Made by a program: the position numbers and the translations under genes
Notes under the pieces: model-generated
Seen by the model: the letters and a program-made list of their open reading frames with translations, nothing else
Databases searched by the model: none
Told to the model about the DNA's origin: nothing
Part shown: in pieces, positions 34,822-46,386 of the stretch
Layout of the letters: each line of letters starts with the position of its first letter
Position numbering within the stretch: position 1 is the first letter of the stretch
NCBI GenBank assembly: GCA_035578155.1
Contig: JAPWDM010000007.1
Span: forward strand, 29,362,413 to 29,426,412
Source of the DNA: Brachynemurus nebulosus
Taxonomy: Eukaryota > Arthropoda > Insecta > Neuroptera > Myrmeleontidae
DNA length: 64,000 nt
Reading direction: 5' to 3'

Positions 34822-34885
<64 letters not shown>

Positions 34886-35004
34886 TAGTGAATATTATTT
34901 TCGGTTTCTAGGGACCTCAAAACAAACTTCTGCCATAGTCTCGGGCTCAAGTCGCGCCGGGACAGTGGCTGTAATTGCTGGTGTCCATTCTGGAAATTCG
35001 CTAA
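34822..35004 (-). mobile_element. HINE copy, 5' half only
   Basis: (TA)n at about 34824-34883 followed by the reverse complement of the HINE 5' portion, ending GGAAATTCGCTAAAA at 35004. The 3' half is missing. Confidence 0.7.
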
Positions 35005-35825
35005 AAAATCAACTATGTATGCGAATATTTTATAACGTGTAGTGCAATCATAAATTTTGTGACAAAAAACCGCAATCATAACGTCACGTTTCAATTGTAA
35101 AGAAAATAACTAACATGAAATAATATTTAACCGCATTAACCAAACCAAAAAAAAAAAAACAACTATTGATTTAAACTAAGGAATTTTCCGTCTCGTATGG
35201 AACATATCATAGTGACATTAGCAAAATGAACACCCCTGTCTTCTTGCCTGTGTGTGGGTAACGTATTTTTTTTTTGTCCATTTTTTTTTGCGCTGCTCAG
35301 TGTCACTGCAATGCATCAGTGAATTTTCACTTCCGCTCCATCAAAAACAGGCTCGAAAAAAGCACGCGCTTGGCGTATTGGAACGTTTCTAACTAAACCG
35401 AATTATATTTGTTTTTGATAATGTAAAAAAAAAATCAGGGTGACGTCTCGTAATAATACGTGGTAAGTGATGTTTAAAGTGAGGGTGAGTTTGCCGTGAC
35501 ACGAGGGAGGGATGATTGTATTTTTATTTTTTAAACTGGGTCACTTGTATACACATAAATTTTATTATTTTAATACAATATAAGAAACTTTGTCGATTCC
35601 CGTTTAAGAGGAACGGTTCACTTTTGTTGTGGTAACATTACGTTTTGATGTGAGGACTCCTGGTGAGGATGCGATGGTATGAGTTGATGAGGGTGTTCTC
35701 GGGGAAAATTTACTGTCGTGCAGAAGAAAATATGAGCGTAGAATATTTATAAGGAAATGGTTATGTGTAGGGGCTTGCTCTCTTAACGATAATCACAGTC
35801 AATGAAGAAAATTAGGGACCACTAT
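35005..35825. other. Unassigned; nothing recognised
   Basis: Somewhat less AT-rich around 35210-35380, but no domain-bearing frame, array or paired termini. Confidence 0.3.
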
Positions 35826-36112
35826 ACACAGTAAAAACATTTGTGGTTTGCGTAAAAAAAAAACTAGTGGTTAAAATTTTTGTGTTAAATAAGTAACACA
35901 ACCCTGTGTTTGTGTTAAATGAAAATATTAACACAAATTTCGATTTGACAGAATAGAAATGTTAACCTCTTTTGAACAACAAAGAAGTAACACAATCTTT
36001 GTGTAAAGCAAAAGAATGTTATAAGTACGTAAGTTACATTATAATATATATATCTACCAAAATATATATAATAAAAAAGATGAGAGTAGTTCTTTTTATT
36101 AAACAAAATCGA
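35826..36112. mobile_element. ACACAGTAAAAA family, terminal fragment 2
   Basis: Reverse-complement match to about 1005-1294, starting with the ACACAGTAAAAA tip and rich in TTAACACAAA words. It ends near 36112, some 65 bases before a transposase relic. Confidence 0.7.
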
Positions 36113-36177
36113 AAAAGTTTGTTTAATAAAAAGAAGGTTTATTGCCATCTATAAGATTGCATGTAGGAGAAACATTG

Positions 36178-36466
36178 TTTTGGCTAGATGTAGCCGCTAC
36201 TTATTACGTAAAAAGCGACTTTAAAAGTGGTATAAAGCCAATAATTTGCAGTTCCTGCAAAAAAAAAACATGAATTGACCAAGTGTCACAGAACTGCACC
36301 TTGTAGAAGAATACTGGACTATAGTGAAACGCATATTACGGCAAGGTGGACAAACAGAAGAAACATTAAAAAAACTGAGAAAATTATGGATTGCGTTGAA
36401 ATAGTGCAAAATTTAATGAGACCCGGGAAAAGTAAAGTACGGTTTTATTCAGTAGAAAAAAGTTAA
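36178..36466 (+). pseudogene. C-terminus of a Tc1/mariner-superfamily (DDE) transposase
   Basis: A frameshifted coding relic. FWLDVAATYYVK at 36178-36213 resembles the LFW-Asp-LA..HY block with the second catalytic aspartate (codon 36187-36189). A shifted frame gives KWYKANNLQFLQKKNMN, then a stop, then PSVTELHLVEEYWTIVKRIL, the known ..PIE.YW.IVKR block with the third acidic residue (Glu codons 36306-36311). Then RQGGQTEETLKKLRKLWIA and, after another shift, VQNLMRPGKSKVRFYS to the stop at 36464-36466. Spacing of the two acidic residues is about 39, uncertain because of the shifts. The order of motifs is convincing; the exact subfamily is not. It may belong with the element end at 35826-36112. 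Confidence 0.6.
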
Positions 36467-36670
36467 TTAAAATAGATTAGGTACAAAATTTGTAAGTTAA
36501 AGGTATAACGTTTTAATAATTTTTTTTTTTTAAATGATCACATAATATGCAACACTTTTCGGGACAGTCAATATACTTAAATAACCAGTATTTTGTGCCG
36601 AAATTTCTAATCACTGACGATTTAATGCGTGTCCAATACTCAGTTGGCTGAGTTTCAAAATACATATATG

Positions 36671-37985
36671 TACTAGCTGACCCGGCCACGCGTTGCTGTG
36701 GTTCAATAATTATAATTGATTGAACTAATATTTTCTTATGATTTTGTTACAATCAAATCAATATTTACTAGCTTAGCCAATTTTATCAATATTTACTAGC
36801 TTAGAAAATAGTTTAGCCAATTTTAAATCATATGAGATTGAGAATAGACGCAAGAATAAAGTGCTTCGCTTCGCTCGCTAAACAGTTCAAAATTCTACAT
36901 ATAAAAAGTTAATTCCATGTAATGCTTCTAGTGATGAGCAAATGCAAGGCCAAGACCAAGGCTACTAAGTCTTGGTCTTGGTCTTGTCTTGCTCTTGCAT
37001 TCAGAATCTTGGCCTTGGTCTTGGTATTGCTAAAAAATCTTGCACTTTCTTGCATTTTTAATTAGCGAATTTTTTCCTTCTAAAATCAGAATTTTCTCTC
37101 TTTACGGCATTAATTATACTTTCAAACTATTTAAATAGTTTTGCAAGAGTCTTTTGTCTTGGTCTTGCTCACTTGAGTCTTGATATTGGTCTTGCAGACA
37201 TACTTATAGTCTTGGTCTTGGTCTTGGTATACATAGTCTTCGTCTTGGTCTTACAAAAAATGCAAGACCAAGACAAGACTGCAAGACTAAGACTAATTTT
37301 GGTCATCACTAAATGCTTCGCTCCGCTCGCCATACGAAAATAGGGGTTGATAGTAGAAGGATGAAATTTTAGGGTTGTATGTATTTAATTTAGGGTAGTT
37401 TTGTGCCACATCAGAAAAAAATAAAAAAAACTTTGTCTAAAAAATATAAAAATAAAATTTGTGGTGGACCACCCTTATCACTTAAGGGTATAAAAAATAG
37501 ATAACCTATTCTCAGGCCTACTGAATATATATAATTATAAAATTTCATCAAAATCGGTCGAGCCATGGAACACTGGAAGGAATACAACTATCTCTTTTCT
37601 GCAATCACTTATGGGCAAGTATGTGCATTTTACAGAACTATGTTGCCATTCACTTACTAGCTACCAATGGGTGTGTTTCAATTATTGTCATATTGTTGCC
37701 GTTGTGTTGAAACGGTATGTTGCATGTACGTACCACATACATATTATGTATTTTTTTAGTATATCCGTATGCAAGACACGCATACACACAACCATCTGTC
37801 GCACTACCACACGCAACTCCGCGTGCACATACATAACATAGTGGTGGGGTATTTTTTATCCTTTAACGTTACACTGGTTTCAGTAGTATAGAGATACTAC
37901 CGTTCGTTCTGTATTCTGTGGGTCGAGCCGTTTCGGAGGAGTATGGTAACGAAAACTGTGACACAAGAATTATATATATTAGATT
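36671..37985 (+). repeat. CTAGCTGACCCGGC-type interspersed repeat, interrupted
   Basis: The head CTAGCTGACCCGGCCACGCG and the tail ATCGGTCGAGCC...TTTCGGAGGAGTATGGTAAC ending in TATATATTAGA are words I recognise from a very common arthropod repeat. The CAAGAC hAT copy 3 sits inside, and about 37600-37860 has foreign-looking sequence between two copies of the GGTCGAGCC tail. Class (non-LTR-related or other) not resolved. Confidence 0.5.
36921..37319. mobile_element. CAAGAC-array hAT element, copy 3
   Basis: AATGCTTC at 36921-36928 and 37312-37319 is a perfect TSD; the element (36929-37311) begins TAGTGATGAGCAAATGCAAG and ends GGTCATCACTA. CAAGAC / GTCTTG arrays lie inside both ends, as in copy 1 and in the same orientation. 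Confidence 0.92.
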
Positions 37986-39685
37986 GAATAACCCATCGAA
38001 TATTTTTTACTACGTACGGTACATATATTTATTTTTTAAGGTAATGTAGCAAAACTGTTGTATGTACTAGAGATTGTTGATATATAAAAACCGTACTGGG
38101 CGATGAGATGCGCGGGCTGAGTGAGTGTTTCCACTATGGTTGGGTTGGTGTGCATACTCCCCCCCCCCCCCCCCCAACTTGGGTTGAGTATCCACGAGAC
38201 AAATGCGCTCGCTATGTGTTACAAGACGACAGTTATGTTGATATTCCTTCGACGATAATAAAAATGAATTAACAACACGGAGAAGTCGCAACGAAACTTA
38301 TCATATAAATATAAGTGTTACGAATTTTTGGTAATTAATCATCTTTTTCGGTGAGATCGAGTTTATTTCACTCCTGAGAATCCACCGTCGTAACGCGATA
38401 GAATGAAAAAAATTACTTTGTTACGTCGCACGCCGTGGACGTCTTCCCGTTCGTTGCCAAGATAACGATGATTACCGCGCCTATATGCGACATGGAATGG
38501 GCAATGTGTTATATTAAAACAATTTAGCTAATCAACTGTGTTGGGACAAACAAAAATTTTCGTTCGTATACAATACTTGATAACAATAAAAGATGTTAAT
38601 TTCAAAAACAGAGTGGCAGGGTACACGTATTGCCTATATTCAGGGGCCAATTAATTCTTTGTGTCAATAACAGTAACTTGCCCCTGAATATAGGCATTTC
38701 ATCAAGACAACAAAAATTACGTTCCGTTACTCGAAAGAGTATAAAGTTAGGATTTAACATTAGTTTCAAAAAAAAAAAAAAAAATTAATGTGGTGAAAAA
38801 TAATAGTAAAACTTAGAATCCATATATGGCTTCGTATGCGATAAGAGGTTAATTTTAGCCGTTTTTTAGCATCGTCCTTTCTGATTTATATTTGTTTGAG
38901 TAAAAAAAAATCTTGACATTTACTTAAAAAATGTTGTTTTTTTTCGATTCCTCCTCATATTTTTGACTAATTTTTAATAGTTCTTGAACAATTCGTTTAA
39001 AAATGTCGTGTTGACACAAAATTTTTGACAAACTAGTTTTTGAAATCAATCTCTCGATATTTTTTATTGTTGGTACTAGATGTGAGACAACATTATGAGA
39101 CAGACAAAAGCCTGAAGCGACTGTCTTAACTCCTTACATACGTATTTACGTAAGGACAAAAATATATGATGTAGGATTTCTATATGTCAAATATGTAAAT
39201 ATCTTTTAAAGTAATCATCTCAGATCTATCTGTATGCGGATTTTTTCTAATATTTTTATTATGCGTATCATATTTTTTTTTGCCTCGGAATATGTTTTTA
39301 CGAAACGCAACAAGACAAATGATGCGAGATTTATAATATGGGTGAGTTTAGTTTTTGTGGAAATTTATCAAAGAATTAAAATCACAATTGAACTGGAGTG
39401 AGGTTACGAATGAATATGTGTATTGATGTTTGTAGAATACATTAACAAAAGTTTTTTTTAACGTTGTCAGTTTTGGGGACGTATTTGCGAACATAATTAA
39501 TTATATTGTTTGGGTAGGTATACTTAATTATGCACGGAACTTGAAATTTTCTGGCTAATCGTGCCCAAAAATTGTAATGTTTTTCATTATTTCTGTATAT
39601 TATAAAATAAATGTTGCTCAATCCTCTTTTTTTCTATTTTTAAAAAGTTAAAAATAGTCGCGATTTTGCAATTTTTTTCTTTTGT
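37986..39685. other. Unassigned with a C-run and a 17-bp inverted repeat
   Basis: A run of 16-17 C lies at about 38159-38175. At 38631-38647 TGCCTATATTCAGGGGC is followed, 32 bases later, by its perfect inverted copy at 38680-38696. No genes supported. Confidence 0.4.
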
Positions 39686-40312
39686 TAAGTGCACATTCTG
39701 AAAACGATTTTTTTGTTTAAAGATCAAAAATATTTTTGATTCTGAATCAAATAAAACATATTTTTTGATTCGAAGAAATATTTCTTTGACTACAAAAAAA
39801 AAAATCAAAAAATAAGTATTTATTTTAAAAAAATATTTCTCTTTGATTCAAAGAAATATTTTTTTGGTTCAAAGAAAACAAAATCAAAGAAATTTGAAGA
39901 AATATTTCTTTGACTACAAAAAAAAATCAAAAAAATATTTATTTACTTTAAAAAAATTTTTTCCTTTGATTTAAAGAAATATTTTTTTGGTTCAAAGAAA
40001 ACAAAATCAAAGAAATTTTTGTCTTTGAACACAGAAATCGTTTTGAAAGTGCACATAGAAACCCGTTAGCAGTGTAAATGATCAGAAAGGTATGCACATT
40101 TTGATTCTGAATCAAACCAAAATATTTTTTTGAATTGAAGAAATATTTCCTTGACTATACTAAAAAGAGTCAAAAAAATATTTATTTATTTTAAAAAAAT
40201 ATTTTTCTTTGATTCAAAAAAATATTTTTTTCATTCAAAGAAAACAAAATCAAAGAAATTTTCAGTCTTTGAACAAAGAAATCGTTTTAAGAGTGCTTAA
40301 TGATCAGAAAAA
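39686..40312. repeat. Complex tandem array built on CAAAGAAATATTTCTTTG palindromes
   Basis: Three related units begin GAAGAAATATTT at about 39773, 39897 and 40136, each followed by ACTA, an A-run, TTTATTTTAAAAAAATAT and GGTTCAAAGAAAACAAAATC. Outer words GTGCACATTCTGAAAACGAT near 39690 and AAATCGTTTTGAAAGTGCAC near 40026 are inverted to each other, so this may be a fold-back style element. No coding. Confidence 0.6.
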
Positions 40313-41460
40313 TACGCACATATTACGGTGGCAATAAATTTATGGGCACAAAAAAAAATGAAGTACATATTTTTAATCACAGTGTCAACAATCGCCGAGC
40401 ACCCTTCGTGCCTGTATATATTATATTAACTTACAGGGGCATTTAAAAATGCACACTGGCGCGAAAAAATAAGTTAATGTATTATAAATGAGCGGAACAG
40501 AGATAACAACAGATGACATTGCGAGTAATTAATGAATATTAAAATTATTAAAATATTATCTGTTTTGTGCCTTCGTTTATTTATTGTACTCATACCTTTG
40601 TTGGTGAAATATCAATGGATTTTTCCCGAGTTAAATGTTAAATAATGTTTTTAGGGTGCCGAAGAAAAATCCCGGAACACACCGTTTAAAAGAACACTGA
40701 TAAAATACTTTTTCTTTTTAAGTCTCGTCTGAAAAATACTCAACTTCAAAGTTGGCGTTTTTTTTTTTTTTTTAAGAGGAAACAAATGAACTCTTAAGGG
40801 GGTATTCTAGTCTAGAAATTTGAAAAAATCGATATTTCTTTTTTTTTCATATTTTTAAAGTTCAGACCTTTAAGAATAAGCCTCTAAAAGGATTTACGGA
40901 AATTATTTTCGGAGTTCTGGTTTGTTCTTTCTCTGTGTATTGTGTATCTTTTCAGTGTTAAATTCAAATTTTTAATATAAATTACTCGAAACTACTTTTT
41001 TCAATACGGTTGACATGATACCTCAAGTTCTTATGCACCAATTTACTTGAAATTTGGCACAGACCTTCATAATACTATTAAAATTGGTCCAACGTAGGGG
41101 TTTTTGGAGTTTTTTTTTTTACTATTTTTAAAAAATTTCCAAAGTTGAAAAAGGAGGCGAAAAAATGATTTTTTTTTAAATAGACGCCATTTTGTGAAAA
41201 AATTTATTTTTTCAAATCGGCTACGTCTAACTGATTCTACATTCTTGTTTATTAAGAATTAACTAAAATTTTATGTTTCAGATCACCAGGAGGGTTGGAA
41301 TCACGTCAACCAGGAGGCACTTTTTTTTTGAGTCCCCACTTTGTCGGCCTGTACCGAGTGTACCGATTTCAATTTTGAATTTTTTTAAATTTTTTATAGG
41401 TTTTTATACTTTTCAAATATCAAGAAAAACCTGTTTAAAAAGATGGATACTAAATATGTT
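40313..41460. other. Unassigned; possible TTAA-type tip at 40794
   Basis: TTAAGGGGGTATTCTAGTCT at 40794 looks like an element tip beside TTAA; no partner was found. The frame at 41273-41512 has no domain and its end lies in the next element. Confidence 0.3.
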
Positions 41461-42356
41461 TAGGGGAGATCCTTGTACCTGGGGACACTTTCGTTTAAAA
41501 CTTATAACTTGAGTAAAAATTAATGTATGACTTCGAATATTGACAATGCTCTAAGCACACAATAACATCTTAATATTATGATACAATATATCACAATATT
41601 GTGTTTCAGTTTTGCGAAAACCTGAATTGAAAAATCGAGGATATTTGTCCCAAGGTACAATCACAGCTTGTACCTTGGGACACCAATGATTGTACTTTGG
41701 AACAAACTATGCAATCCATTTTAAGCCCTGAAAGCAAAATATATATTCTATTTTATTTTTAAGAGCAATAAAAATTGTTTGGTTTTACTTGCAATCATTT
41801 TCATTATAGAAAAAAATGACCATTTTAATTTTTGACGTTTTCTTCATTGGGCTTTGGCCGGGTGACTTTGTTCTTACTTCGCGGCATCTGGATTGATGAA
41901 GACATTTTGAAAACAAACTTACCTATAAACCTCTGTAAAAAAAGCAATACCTTGTACCTTGGGACCGTCCCAAGGTACAAAAAATTTGCATTCCCAATGT
42001 ACAAATTTCAATTGCATACAATAAAGTGTGGTTATATTTTTTAATTAGGGAAATCCAGTGATATACGTCAAAATAAATAGTTACGAATGTGCATAATAAC
42101 TATTTGTATCTTCAATCATTTACTCACCTCAAAATACTTCTAGTAAAATGATGATTTAAAGGGATTACAAAAAAAATCTCAAAACCTTGCACATAGAAGA
42201 AACGAGTCAAAATGGCCGCCTTCACTGCATGTGTTTTGAGTATTTGTGTCAAATACTCATTAAATGTTACTACTAATCATTTTACAATACATTGGTTCTC
42301 AAATTATGGTCTTGTCGCGAGGTACAAGGTGTCCTGAGGTACAAGGATCTCCCCTA
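41461..42356. mobile_element. TA-flanked element with CCTTGTACCTTGGGAC repeats
   Basis: TAGGGGAGATCCTTGTACCT occurs at 41461 and, inverted, ending at 42356; TIR about 28 bp, TA at both junctions, total 896 bp. The word TTGTACCTTGGGAC or its complement recurs near 41655, 41671, 41953 and 41967, as a subterminal/internal array. A transposase-like N-terminus is on the minus strand inside. Confidence 0.8.
41825..41905 (-). pseudogene. Possible pogo-like (psq-type) transposase N-terminus
   Basis: The minus-strand frame from the ATG at 41905 reads MSSSIQMPRSKNKVTRPKPN then EENVKN and stops at 41825. MPR.K.KV.RPK..EENVKNA is how many insect pogo-like proteins with a psq helix-turn-helix begin. The match ends at the stop, about where the helix-turn-helix should start. 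Its place inside a TA-flanked element supports the idea, but the stretch is only 26 residues, so this is tentative. Confidence 0.35.
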
Positions 42357-43169
42357 CTGTTTTTTTTTTATTACGCCCGTAAAATCACCCCAAAATCGAG
42401 CCTCTAGATTTAGAATGCCCCCGTAAATGTCTCTCGTAAGTCCAGTCCCACGTCCGAGCAATCTATGGCCACGTGAGAGACGGGCAACGCACTTTTCGGA
42501 GTGCGGCAAACGGGACAATGGCACTATTTTTGAATTTTTACAAATTTATATTACAAAATTTCGATTAAGTTACAAAATTTATTACTATTACTTAACATTT
42601 GCGCTACAAGTGTGAAACAGACGTACGTTTGGACGAAGCGAAAGGTGGACGAACGATCATCGTCCAGTCTCGATACAATTTTAATTTTATTCTTATTTTC
42701 GGTTCATTAACCATAAATTTACATTGTTGGATTATGTGGTAAATAATCTTTATGCTTCGGTTTCAAACATCATCAGTGCTGTGAGCATAATATCTCAACC
42801 CATACTGGTGGCAATGAAACGATATAGTGAGAATCCAAAGTGAAAAAAACAAAGAATTCGAATATATTTTTGGAAATTGAATGTAATTGTTACCCCAAAA
42901 ATTTGTACTAAACCAGTTACGAGAACTCTGATCGAAATTATACCCTTCAGTATCTAAAATTTCTGTACTTTACGAAATGCCCTGCGCATGAAATCCTCTA
43001 GTATCACATCATTTTTGACAAGGAGCCAATGTACTAACAAATAAGTGTGTAATTTTGAGTGCAATTTTTTACAGGTATTTTAAACATTGATACTTTTTTT
43101 TAACTTAAACAGAATAATCAATACCGAGAACACTCTATCAAATAGTGGCAGAAAATAAGATATTGCAAG
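42357..43169. other. Unassigned; weak Penelope-like motif at 42700-42785 (minus)
   Basis: Minus strand shows CTGATGATGTTTGAAACCGA near 42776-42757 and GGTTAATGAACCGAAAA near 42714-42698, words related to the ribozyme-like cores at 15 kb but incomplete. Remaining sequence is AT-rich. Confidence 0.3.
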
Positions 43170-43628
43170 ATGGCCACTAGTGATGTCGAGTGATTAATCG
43201 ATTAATCGGTTTAGTCGACTAATTTTGTTCCCATTTAGTCATTTTTTAGTCGACTATTTTACCTTCGTTTAAATGACTAAAATGATTAATTTTTTTAAAT
43301 GACTAAAAACGACTAATTTAAAAATTTTTCTGTATCACTTATTGGACTTCAAAAAATGAAAACTAAAAAATTAATACATTGTGATAACATCTCCATATCT
43401 TTTTTTTTCTTAAAAGAAAAATATTAAATGTCAAAAATTAAATTCAAAAGAAAACCTCGGTTTTGAGAGTTAAATAGGTTACCCTATTCATGATTCAACT
43501 AAAAATTTAGTCGATTAGTCGACTACTCTATACTCGATATTTTCGACTAATAACTAATTTTGTCGGAAAAACAACTTTAGTCAATTAATCGACTAACTGC
43601 TTCTTGGTTCGACATTACTAATGGCCAA
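43170..43628. mobile_element. hAT element with GATTAATCGA subterminal repeats
   Basis: ATGGCCAC at 43170-43177 and ATGGCCAA at 43621-43628 form an 8-bp TSD with one mismatch. The element (43178-43620) has tips TAGTGATGTCGA / TCGACATTACTA and several TTAGTCGACTA / GATTAATCGATTAATC words near each end. No coding. Confidence 0.8.
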
Positions 43629-43798
43629 TTGGCCACTCTCTTTAAATGCAAATAACTGTTTTGGAAATATTCGTGATATGATTTACTGAAACAAAACGAT
43701 ATCTCCAGAAAAAAATGTTACACTTTTTCACTTTACTTTGTAAACATACCAGTTTTATTTAATTTTGAAACACATTTCGATCTATATGATCATTATCG

Positions 43799-44103
43799 AA
43801 CAAGTACAGGGCCTGACTTACAGTTATCACGAGGGTGGGGGGGCAAACTTTGCTGTTGGCGCCCTCCCCGAGAAAAACGCCAAATTAAACATTTTGGCGC
43901 ACCGACATTTTTTAAATTTTTCCCAGCAAAAAGCAAAAGTCAAATGCAATTTTTGCTTTACGTTACCCAAACTCACGTTTTTGGCGCCCCTAACACTACA
44001 AGAAGTAAGTGAGCAAAAAAAAAAACCGTTTGGCGCACCTAAAAGCTTACAGGGGGGCACGTGCCTTCGCTGCCTCCCCCCTAGATCCGGCCCTGAACAA
44101 GTA
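43799..44103. mobile_element. Short hAT MITE with CAGGGCC tips
   Basis: AACAAGTA at 43799-43806 and 44096-44103 is a perfect 8-bp TSD. Inside, CAGGGCCTGACTTAC (left) and CAGGGCCGGATCTAG (right, minus strand) are the TIRs, a widespread hAT tip. Length 289 bp, rich in GGCGC and G/C runs. Open frames across it on both strands are not genes. Confidence 0.88.
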
Positions 44104-45651
44104 CATAACTGTAGTCAAAGTAAAACATTTCATTAATTAATTATTAGCAAATATAGAATACCATAAAGTAACGCTCAAATCTCAATATTTGTCGTTAATT
44201 TCACGAAAATCGACAATCGACTTTTTTTGGATCATCTCCTTTACTGTGCATTTGGAAAAAATTTTCCAAAAACGACTTTTTGCTTAGAGTATAGTAACTT
44301 TTTCCATTTCTTTCACGGCAACTGGGCTACAAAGGACCTCCCAGACATTAATCACAATTCCTCTTTACGAAAAATATGAATTTTTCAAATTTTCTTTCTA
44401 GAAAATTCGAAATTTTTCCTTTGCGTTCAGTTTAGAAAGATCACTAGATTAATTTCTTACAATTAGTATCGTCAAATTCTGAATTTTTTCGTAAGAAAAG
44501 AAAAAAACAAATAGATTTATTGTAAATAATTTTTTTTTATTACTTGGGGCACACATTTCTGTACGCAAAATAGCTGTTTGCCCACTGGACTCTTCCCACG
44601 TACTTTTTTGACAATAAAACACGCAAAATTTAATCAAAACACGCAAAGCCGCCTCTTGATTTTTCATTTAATAAATATTTCATAATTATTTCTATAGAAA
44701 CCATCAACAAAGTAATTTATACAATATTTAATTCAGACAAAAAAAGACGAACACTCAAAAATATTATTTTAAAAAGTAATAAAAATGTCAAAAATAGTAA
44801 TAATAATAGAAAAAAAGTATGTGAAATTCGTAATAAAAAAATAGTATGTGCAACTCGTGCGGGATTGTCGATAGCCCACTCAAGCGAATGAGCGCACTCA
44901 CTACGTCCGTACTTATTTTCCGCACTTATTTCACAATATACTATTTTTTACACTTAACTCTATATTTATTACGCAAAAGGATACATTTATTGTGTGATCT
45001 ATTTTAATATTGATCTTCAGTATTAATGAATCAGTGCCATATAGCAAGTCATCCAAGTGTATCCAAAGAAATTTTCAATCAAAATTGATAAAAAATACGT
45101 TAAGAAATGTTTATATTCAAAATAAAAATCTTAAAAGAACCTTATTTTTTACCTTTACTGTTTTTTTTTCTTTATTTTATAGTAGAAGTTAGTTAATTTA
45201 TCATTTTGTCAGTATTGTCATATTAACGGTTTAACATACCGGATTACTAACATTGTACTATGGTATTGTGTAATTGTCTTGGTTTTTTGTCGTTAAGTGT
45301 ACGATTAAAAAATTCAAAGAGTAGTTCTTGTAATATTTCTTTTTAACTCTAAAATATTCCTTTATTACATAAGTATCAATTTCCTATTGAATAACGATAC
45401 TTATTGCTTAACAAAGTTTTATCGGGAAAACATAGTTTTCTTAGGAAAATTTTTAAATGTTTAAATTGATGTAAAAGTGTGCGTCGTAATTCGCTTCTCC
45501 ATTCGAATTACGCTACAGCTGAATTCATTTACTCGTATATTTATTAAATATCGATACAAAAATTTTGTCGAATAGTTATATGATATATAAACAGAAGCTC
45601 CATGCAATTTGAAGACGATCCACTGTTTAATTTCGGAGATAATGTAAAAAA
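44104..45651. other. Unassigned; nothing recognised
   Basis: AT-rich. Short frames at 44449-44667 (minus) and 45010-45192 carry no recognisable motif. Confidence 0.3.
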
Positions 45652-45885
45652 AAATTCGTTAAGTGCGTGTTTTTGATATTTCCTAAGTAAGTAATGTCAC
45701 CTCAGTGAAAGTGTTAATTTATGATTTTTTGTTAACTCTATAGTTGTTAACTCTACAGCCCTCTTGCGTTTATTCAATATGGATGTACAACTCTATAATT
45801 ATTCAATATGGATATACAACTCTATAACAATGTTTCCCCCACGATGATCACACAACGATATTAATATGTCATCCTTCGATGACAT
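45652..45885 (+). repeat. LTR-like dispersed repeat, copy 2
   Basis: Paralogue of 21640-21925: TAATGTCACCTCAGTGAAAG, CAGCCCTCTTGCGTTTATTC, CCCCCAC, and hairpin ATGTCATCCTTCGATGACAT. It runs directly into a HINE copy at 45886, whereas the 21.9-kb copy continues differently, so the HINE insertion point is visible. Confidence 0.5.
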
Positions 45886-46190
45886 AATACCCCTGTCGCA
45901 GCCTTCTGCATAATATAGCGAATTTTCTCTTAAAAAAATTAGTTTTTCTCGGAAACTAGTTGACATAGAATAATAGTTTCAAGACCTTTTTTGTGCGATT
46001 TTTTCTCCTCGTTACAACGGTGTAAAAAAATGTCTCAAAAATTTTACTGAACAAAGAGGAATTTTGGCAAAAAACTAATTTTTTTCACGGAAATTGCCAA
46101 AAAACCATGAAAATTGCTAAAAACACCAACAAAAATATTTTCAACAAATTTCGTAAAATTAGGACGTTTCGTTCGAGAGTTATCGTGTGG

Positions 46191-46268
<78 letters not shown>

Positions 46269-46386
46269 TTTAGCGAATATTATTTTCGGTTTCTAGGGGC
46301 CTCAAAACAAATTTCTGCCATAGTTCCGGGTTCAAGTCGCGTTATGACAGTGGCTGTAATAGCTGAATTCCATTCTGGAAATTTTA
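45886..46386 (-). mobile_element. HINE copy, nearly full length
   Basis: Starts AATACCCCTGTCGCAG (3' terminus in this orientation), has the (TA)n tract at about 46199-46265, and ends GAATTCCATTCTGGAAATT; the outermost CGCTAAAA is missing. The long frame 46107-46502 runs through the microsatellite and is not a gene. Confidence 0.78.

Noticed and set aside
36275..36466. A single intact frame of 63 codons as a small gene
   Set aside because: The coding signal of the transposase relic switches frame within it, so the open frame is incidental for its first half.
38159..38176. C-run as a CRISPR or origin-like signal
   Set aside because: A simple homopolymer; nothing in the window suggests prokaryotic features.
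42757..42776. CTGATGATGTTTGAAACCGA considered as a third hammerhead
   Set aside because: GAAG replaces GAAA and no stem I partner is present in the expected place.
43765..44136. 123-codon frame with an overlapping minus-strand frame
   Set aside because: Both run through the 289-bp hAT MITE and its TSDs.
46320..46345. GGTTCAAGTCGCG in HINE copies resembles a tRNA B box
   Set aside because: No A box lies at a proper distance upstream, and the family's ends and microsatellite point to a Helentron-type element rather than a SINE.
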